From NCBI GenBank assembly GCA_902491575.1, contig CABUID010000031.1:1-5817 (forward strand): a DNA stretch of 5,817 nucleotides, in the 5' to 3' direction. A model generated the notes under the pieces. The model searched no databases. It was given only the letters and a program-made list of their open reading frames with translations, and was not told the DNA's origin. Position numbers and translations under genes: made by a program. Source of the DNA: an uncultured Bacillota bacterium (lineage in GTDB: Bacteria; Bacillota_I; Bacilli_A; RFN20; CAG-631). Each line of letters starts with the position of its first letter. Within the stretch, counting starts at the first letter, position 1. Shown here piece by piece: positions 1 through 3,328 of this stretch.

Positions 1-324
1 TTAATTTTTATTATTTTTTACAACAACAATACAGTCTTCATATTCATTTGTAAAATCACTATGTTGTTTATCATATTCATCATCATTAACTATATCGTCA
101 ATTTTTTTATATTTTTCGTAACACATAGCTAGAAACATTCCTGCATCGCGATTTATTTTTTGAATTTTCTCAACCCATTTGTATAATTCTTTTTTATCTA
201 TATTGTTTAAGTTTCGTTTATGATCTATGCGGCATGAAAAATATTCAGTGTGAAATATAACAATTGGCTCCAAAGTTTTTCCATCTATGTAAATATTATA
301 GCAGACCACCTCCCCAAGGCTCAT
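1..324 (-). CDS. Unrecognised 107-aa protein
   Basis: I do not recognise this protein and assign no function. It is 107 residues long and has no signal peptide or obvious membrane segment. The N-terminal third looks beta-rich (VVCYNIYIDG, PIVIFHTEYFSCRI). It is followed by a helical stretch around residues 43-75 (KKELYKWVEKIQKINRDAG) and an acidic, Asn/Asp-rich tail. Four cysteines are scattered without a zinc-finger spacing. The start is supported by an Inr (TCATTT) whose A lies 10 nt before the ATG. It is the last of three small head-to-tail minus-strand genes, with only 12 nt separating it from the stop codon of the previous one. Its first eight codons are strikingly G-rich (15 of 24 bases are G or C), unlike the rest of the gene. 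Small unclassified genes are common in Polinton-type elements. Confidence 0.75.
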   Translation of the reverse strand: MSLGEVVCYNIYIDGKTLEPIVIFHTEYFSCRIDHKRNLNNIDKKELYKWVEKIQKINRDAGMFLAMCYEKYKKIDDIVNDDEYDKQHSDFTNEYEDCIVVVKNNKN

Positions 325-330
325 AAATAA

Positions 331-336
331 AAATGA
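331..336 (-). promoter_or_regulatory. Inr core promoter of the 107-aa gene
   Basis: On the minus strand the bases read TCATTT, matching the trichomonad Initiator consensus TCAYTW. The presumed +1 A (334) is 10 nt before the ATG. The motif directly abuts the TAA stop of the preceding gene, so promoter and upstream 3' end are packed together. Confidence 0.65.
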
Positions 337-633
337 TTATTTATTTTGATCTTTATTAAATTCTTTAACAACTTTTTCAACTTCCTCTAAACTCTTAAAT
401 GGTGTATATATTTTAGACTCCTTTAGAACATATAATTTTATATTTGTTGGTTCACCAGATGGAGAGAGAGCAGGAAATACATCATAATTATCTTCGTTGA
501 TTTCTTTTTCTCTTTCTTCCATTTCTTCTTTAGTAGGAACATTTGTCATCCAATAAATATTTTCAGGTGGGATTAATTCTTCATCCCAATCTGGATAATA
601 ATTTAAAGGATCATCAACATCCAGAAAATCCAT
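337..633 (-). CDS. Unrecognised acidic 98-aa protein
   Basis: I do not recognise this protein. It has 98 residues and is strongly acidic: about 25 Asp/Glu against 11 Lys/Arg by hand count. The first 20 residues hold eight acidic residues, three aromatic ones and no basic one. A Pro/Trp/Tyr-containing N-terminal part (YYPDWDEELIPPENIYW) leads into a charged helix around residues 34-46. A short beta-like stretch follows (IKLYVLKESKIYTPF), then a C-terminal helix (SLEEVEKVVKEFNK). There is no signal peptide, membrane segment or metal-binding motif. The start is supported by overlapping Inr motifs 8 and 13 nt upstream. It lies between two other small genes on the same strand. An acidic adaptor, a scaffold, or an inhibitor of DNA- or RNA-binding proteins would fit the composition, but that is speculation. 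Confidence 0.75.
   Translation of the reverse strand: MDFLDVDDPLNYYPDWDEELIPPENIYWMTNVPTKEEMEEREKEINEDNYDVFPALSPSGEPTNIKLYVLKESKIYTPFKSLEEVEKVVKEFNKDQNK
340..343 (-). terminator. Possible TAAA polyadenylation signal, 98-aa gene
   Basis: The minus strand reads TAAATAA across the last codons and the stop. In Trichomonas the tetranucleotide UAAA at or near the stop acts as the polyadenylation signal. Here it precedes the stop instead of overlapping it, so the call is weak. Confidence 0.3.
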
Positions 634-637
634 TATA

Positions 638-648
638 AAATGAAGTGA
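638..648 (-). promoter_or_regulatory. Double Inr of the 98-aa gene
   Basis: Read on the minus strand this is TCACTTCATTT, two overlapping matches (TCACTT and TCATTT) to the trichomonad Inr consensus TCAYTW. Their A residues are 13 and 8 nt before the ATG. The same doubled form recurs upstream of the 122-aa gene and, as TCATTTCATTT, upstream of the 813-aa gene. Confidence 0.65.
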
Positions 649-658
649 TTAATTATAT

Positions 659-662
659 TTTA
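659..662 (-). terminator. TAAA stop/polyadenylation signal, 122-aa gene
   Basis: The TAA stop codon is followed by A, giving the TAAA tetranucleotide that serves as the combined stop and polyadenylation signal in Trichomonas. Confidence 0.45.
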
Positions 663-1028
663 TTTTTGCGCGCAATAACTTTCCAGTTTTTGAATCTTGC
701 CCACAATTGTATTGTATTTAATTGAATAGTCTTCAAAAATTTCTTGGACTATTGAATCTTTTGAAAGCATGAAAGCAGAATCCAAATCCTCAGGTAAAAC
801 ATGATCTAACTTTTTCGAAGGTGAAACTTTAAATTTATCATTAATAAATTTAAAAACTTTTTTGCCTACTAATTTATGTATTTGATTATAAGCAGTTACC
901 GTTAAAGTGATTACATGTTCTTCAGTACCATTTTTGGAAAAAGTTACGCTATGAGAAGGATTAATGTTCATGGATGAAAATTCAACATCTGCAAATTCCT
1001 TACCTAGGCAGTTAAATATGTGCTCCAT
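660..1028 (-). CDS. Unrecognised 122-aa protein
   Basis: I do not recognise this protein. It has 122 residues. The N-terminal half looks like a small beta domain (residues about 12-60: FADVEFSSMNI, SHSVTFSKNG, EEHVITLTVTAYNQI). The second half looks helical (LPEDLDSAFMLSKDSIVQEIFEDY and the final KIQKLESYC). The middle is lysine-rich (KLVGKKVFKFINDKFKVSPSKK). No signal peptide, membrane span or catalytic motif is visible. The start follows a double Inr in the 32-nt gap it shares with the divergently transcribed packaging ATPase. It heads the block of three small minus-strand genes. A minor structural or nucleic-acid-associated protein is possible, but nothing in the sequence proves it. Confidence 0.75.
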   Translation of the reverse strand: MEHIFNCLGKEFADVEFSSMNINPSHSVTFSKNGTEEHVITLTVTAYNQIHKLVGKKVFKFINDKFKVSPSKKLDHVLPEDLDSAFMLSKDSIVQEIFEDYSIKYNTIVGKIQKLESYCAQK

Positions 1029-1034
1029 AAATAA

Positions 1035-1045
1035 AAATGAAGTGA
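1035..1045 (-). promoter_or_regulatory. Double Inr of the 122-aa gene
   Basis: The minus strand reads TCACTTCATTT, with overlapping TCACTT and TCATTT Inr matches whose A residues are 15 and 10 nt before the ATG. The motif occupies the 32-nt divergent gap with the ATPase gene. The plus strand of that gap has no TCAYTW match. Confidence 0.65.
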
Positions 1046-1060
1046 AATTTATAATTATTA

Positions 1061-1864
1061 ATGTCGCAACAAGATCTGGATTTAGGTATGTTGGATAAAA
1101 TGATTAATTATTGTTTACATAAAAATAAATCCAAATTAGATGATGAATTAATTTCAAAAATTCATAATCAAGTTTATGTTCAATATAATACATTAAATAT
1201 AGCGGTTGGTAGACAAAGAAGTGGGAAAACTCATACAATTATAAAAGAAATTATAAAAATATCTGCAGTTTCAAAAAGAACACATTTATTAATTTATATA
1301 AATAAGAATGGAGCCCCCTCAGATCCCACTTTTGAATCATTGAAAGGATTAATTACAATGCCTATTGAATATGTTTCTGAAGATAATGCAGAGAAATTTG
1401 TACAAGATATTTTAAAATGGAAAATGTTATATAATTATATTAAAGAAAATCATATAGAAGATCAAATTCAAGATAAACAAATGCAAACAATGTTTCAGAA
1501 ATTACATATAGATAATTTAGATTTTACAACATTACACACATTAATATTTTTTGAAGATGCCGCTAATTGTAAATTATTCAATAGAAGTACTAATTATTTT
1601 AATCAATTATTCACTAGATTAGCACACGTTCAATGTTCAGTTTTCATAGCAGTTCAATTTTGGAAATCTTTACCTACAGAAATTAAATCTAACGCTGGAA
1701 CAGTATTCATTTTTCCCAATTTTTCAAAAGAACAATTGAGATATATACTAAGGCAAGTTCCTCTTCCTGAGGAATTTGAAAGGATCTATGAAAAATATCA
1801 ACAATTGAGAGATCAACAAAAGTTGATCGTAGATATCAATAACCAACAACTTTTCATTGAATAA
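1061..1864 (+). CDS. A32-like DNA-packaging ATPase (FtsK/HerA family)
   Basis: This is the predicted genome-packaging ATPase of the element, which would use ATP to drive DNA into a capsid. The 267-residue protein has a Walker A motif at residues 50-57 (GRQRSGKT, after the strand LNIAV). The Walker B-type strand is at residues 161-166 (LIFFED), with E165/D166 as the likely metal and catalytic acids. A further strand ends in a polar residue at about Q199 (VFIAVQFWKSLP), matching the sensor segment of poxvirus A32-type ATPases, and is followed by TVFIFPNFSKEQL. The length is normal for this family and the frame is intact. It starts 32 nt from the divergent 122-aa gene. No canonical Inr precedes it within about 200 nt, unlike its neighbours. 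Codons are strongly A/T-ending (8 of the first 50 end in G/C). The A32-like ATPase is shared by Polintons, virophages and large DNA viruses. Together with the nearby integrase it points to a Polinton-type element. Confidence 0.9.
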   Translation: MSQQDLDLGMLDKMINYCLHKNKSKLDDELISKIHNQVYVQYNTLNIAVGRQRSGKTHTIIKEIIKISAVSKRTHLLIYINKNGAPSDPTFESLKGLITMPIEYVSEDNAEKFVQDILKWKMLYNYIKENHIEDQIQDKQMQTMFQKLHIDNLDFTTLHTLIFFEDAANCKLFNRSTNYFNQLFTRLAHVQCSVFIAVQFWKSLPTEIKSNAGTVFIFPNFSKEQLRYILRQVPLPEEFERIYEKYQQLRDQQKLIVDINNQQLFIE

Positions 1865-1865
1865 A
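1862..1865 (+). terminator. TAAA stop/polyadenylation signal, ATPase gene
   Basis: The ATPase TAA stop is followed by A, forming the TAAA tetranucleotide typical of Trichomonas gene ends. Confidence 0.45.
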
Positions 1866-1883
1866 ACATCGTCTTTGTTTATA

Positions 1884-1889
1884 TCACTT
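1884..1889 (+). promoter_or_regulatory. Inr core promoter of the 138-aa gene
   Basis: TCACTT matches the trichomonad Inr consensus TCAYTW. Its A (1886) is exactly 10 nt before the ATG at 1896. It lies in the 31-nt gap after the ATPase stop and selects this ATG over an upstream in-frame TTG at 1857. The following bases (ATTAGA) differ from the TTTTTAT stretch used by the other genes. Confidence 0.6.
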
Positions 1890-1895
1890 ATTAGA

Positions 1896-2312
1896 ATGTT
1901 CTTTGGTGCCCAGAAGTTCCGTGACTTTATGCTCAACAGCGATCCGATGATCAAGGGTGACATAATCATATGCTTCAAACCAACAGATACCTTCAATGTC
2001 CAGTTCCAACAAGTTGCTGCCAAGGTTATAGGAGTCATAGCATTCACTGAGGAAGGAAAAGAAGAATTAGCGTCCCATCGAGAATTGCTTCAAATGTGTC
2101 AAGGTGTTCAGCCATTTGTTTGTATTAAACCAGGTTACGCGATGATTAATAAAAATAAAAGGTTACAAGCGCTAAGACTAGAAGAACCAATTAAATCGTT
2201 CAGAGGATTCACTTATTGTCCTTATTCCACTTATTACGACCTCAAAGAGTCCACTATTGATACAATACTAAAGGCAGAAGTAGTGGAAACTGAAAATAAT
2301 AAACAAAATTAA
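1896..2312 (+). CDS. Unrecognised 138-aa protein, Inr-defined start
   Basis: I do not recognise this protein. I place the start at the ATG at 1896 because an Inr lies 10 nt upstream. The frame is open further upstream only through a TTG that would overlap the ATPase gene, which is unlikely in a eukaryote. The product is 138 residues. It has a beta-looking core (DIIICFKPTD, AAKVIGVIAF, QPFVCIKPGYAMI), a helix around residues 52-67 (TEEGKEELASHRELLQ) and a polar tail ending in ENNKQN. There are four cysteines, no signal peptide and no clear membrane span. About 28 of the first 50 codons end in G or C, against about 8 of 50 in the adjacent ATPase, so the first half has a foreign-looking or host-like composition. 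It follows the ATPase on the same strand and converges on the integrase gene. It could be a captured gene or a minor virion protein. It does not show the motifs of the adenovirus-like protease found in Polintons. Confidence 0.75.
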   Translation: MFFGAQKFRDFMLNSDPMIKGDIIICFKPTDTFNVQFQQVAAKVIGVIAFTEEGKEELASHRELLQMCQGVQPFVCIKPGYAMINKNKRLQALRLEEPIKSFRGFTYCPYSTYYDLKESTIDTILKAEVVETENNKQN

Positions 2313-2316
2313 TAAA
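2313..2316 (+). terminator. TAAA polyadenylation signal, 138-aa gene
   Basis: TAAA follows directly on the TAA stop (TAATAAA). It lies within the 14-nt gap (2313-2326) between this gene and the convergent integrase gene. Confidence 0.45.
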
Positions 2317-2325
2317 TTATTCTTT

Positions 2326-2329
2326 TTTA
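2326..2329 (-). terminator. TAAA stop/polyadenylation signal, integrase gene
   Basis: On the minus strand the integrase TAA stop is followed by A, giving TAAA. It faces the end of the 138-aa gene, so the two mRNAs must overlap at their 3' ends if cleavage occurs a few bases downstream. Confidence 0.45.
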
Positions 2330-3316
2330 TAATCTATCAATCCAAATACGAGGAACTTTCTCTTCTGGTGCATCTTTTACATTATCATTATGTACTGTAT
2401 AAATATTATTATTACTACTAACAACGCGATATGGATCAATTTTGGTAACTCTTGTACGTTTTAGAAGAGGAACAGGTGGATTATATAATTTAACTAATGT
2501 ACCATTAGGAATATACATACCTCTTGTCCACTGAGATGAACGAATTTTTCTGTTTTCTCCTAATATATGTTGCATAACATACATTTCCATTTCCATATTA
2601 TCATGAACCATTTGAGGTGTTATTTCTTTACTTTTAAATATTTTACATAAGGTACTATGAGGTCGCTTATTATAATATTTAACAAATTCATTAATTAGTT
2701 CAGTAGTAAATGCATCAGCTTCATATCCTCTATCTGTAAACCATCTTCTACATGAACGAATAACTCTATCAACTATTGCAAGACTTGTGTGACTTGAATG
2801 TAAATTTCCTTTTTCATCTGTAAATAAGAATACTGGTTTAAATGTAATATTATGCGGATTATAAATATTAAGATACATTTCATCTGAAACAAAAGCTTTT
2901 TCCGCATCACCAATTAATGTTGAAGGATTCCATCCTCTATCTAAACAGAAACTCATTGCTTGAGCAACTGCATATGTTGATTTATGTTCAATTTTCCATG
3001 TGCCAGTTCTTTTATCTATTTTACGAATTTCATTTCCATTTTCATCAAATCCAATAACACGATATGTTGTTGTTTTTTCCATAAATAAATATCTTGTATT
3101 AACTTCTATTGCAACTAAAAAAGCAATTTGCTTTCCATTATTTTGCCCAAACATTATATCTATTTGCCAAGTTCCAGGAAAACCAACATGATGTAAAGAA
3201 TATTTCTTTTTATTAAATTTTAATGGAAAAGAATCTGGAACTTTAATTTTGGATAAAGTTTTTGGAATTGGAGTTTCTTCTGGAACTTTATTATTCTTTG
3301 AGAATACAAATTGCAT
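2327..3316 (-). CDS. Retroviral-type (rve) integrase, Maverick/Polinton type
   Basis: This is the predicted integrase that joins element DNA ends to host chromosomes using an RNase H-fold core. The 329-residue protein has the first catalytic Asp at D53 in GTWQIDIMF, followed by the strand IAFLVAIEVNTRYLF. The second is D137 in LIGDAEKAF. The third metal ligand maps to D183 in HTSLAIVDRVIRSCRRWF, where retroviral integrases and most relatives have Glu. An insertion makes the D137-D183 spacing (45 residues between) longer than the classic 35. The NKRPHSTL segment at 216-223 is the typical post-catalytic helix region. Residues about 268-312 (IPNGTLVKLYNPP, then DPYRVVSSNNNIYTV) look like the C-terminal SH3/chromodomain-like DNA-binding fold of Polinton integrases. 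No N-terminal HHCC zinc finger is visible. The start is 9 nt after the stop of the 813-aa gene, in the same frame, with no Inr nearby. Confidence 0.9.
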   Translation of the reverse strand: MQFVFSKNNKVPEETPIPKTLSKIKVPDSFPLKFNKKKYSLHHVGFPGTWQIDIMFGQNNGKQIAFLVAIEVNTRYLFMEKTTTYRVIGFDENGNEIRKIDKRTGTWKIEHKSTYAVAQAMSFCLDRGWNPSTLIGDAEKAFVSDEMYLNIYNPHNITFKPVFLFTDEKGNLHSSHTSLAIVDRVIRSCRRWFTDRGYEADAFTTELINEFVKYYNKRPHSTLCKIFKSKEITPQMVHDNMEMEMYVMQHILGENRKIRSSQWTRGMYIPNGTLVKLYNPPVPLLKRTRVTKIDPYRVVSSNNNIYTVHNDNVKDAPEEKVPRIWIDRL

Positions 3317-3324
3317 AATAAATT

Positions 3325-3328
3325 TTTA
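3325..3328 (-). terminator. TAAA stop/polyadenylation signal, 813-aa gene
   Basis: The TAA stop of the 813-aa gene is followed by A on the minus strand, giving TAAA. The integrase ATG lies only 9 nt further on, so polyadenylation here would separate the two messages. Confidence 0.4.

Noticed and set aside
1857..1895. Upstream TTG start for the 138-aa gene, overlapping the ATPase
   Set aside because: A non-ATG start is unlikely in a trichomonad. The ATG at 1896 has an Inr at exactly the distance seen in the neighbouring genes.
1748..2047. A 99-codon minus-strand open frame opposite the end of the ATPase and the start of the 138-aa gene
   Set aside because: It overlaps two better-supported plus-strand genes and has no Inr at its start. 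Its existence reflects the AT-rich antisense of real coding sequence.
1896..2312. Reading the 138-aa protein as the adenovirus-like cysteine protease of Polintons
   Set aside because: It is shorter than that family and I see no His-Trp...Asp...Gln...Cys catalytic arrangement.
3000..3191. A 63-codon plus-strand open frame inside the integrase gene
   Set aside because: It lies entirely opposite the catalytic core of the integrase and has no promoter or leader signal. It is an antisense shadow.
3317..3328. A possible -1 slippery heptamer (AAATTTA) at the junction between the 813-aa gene and the integrase
   Set aside because: It lies after the TAA stop, and the two frames are already the same. 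A frameshift there would not join the proteins.
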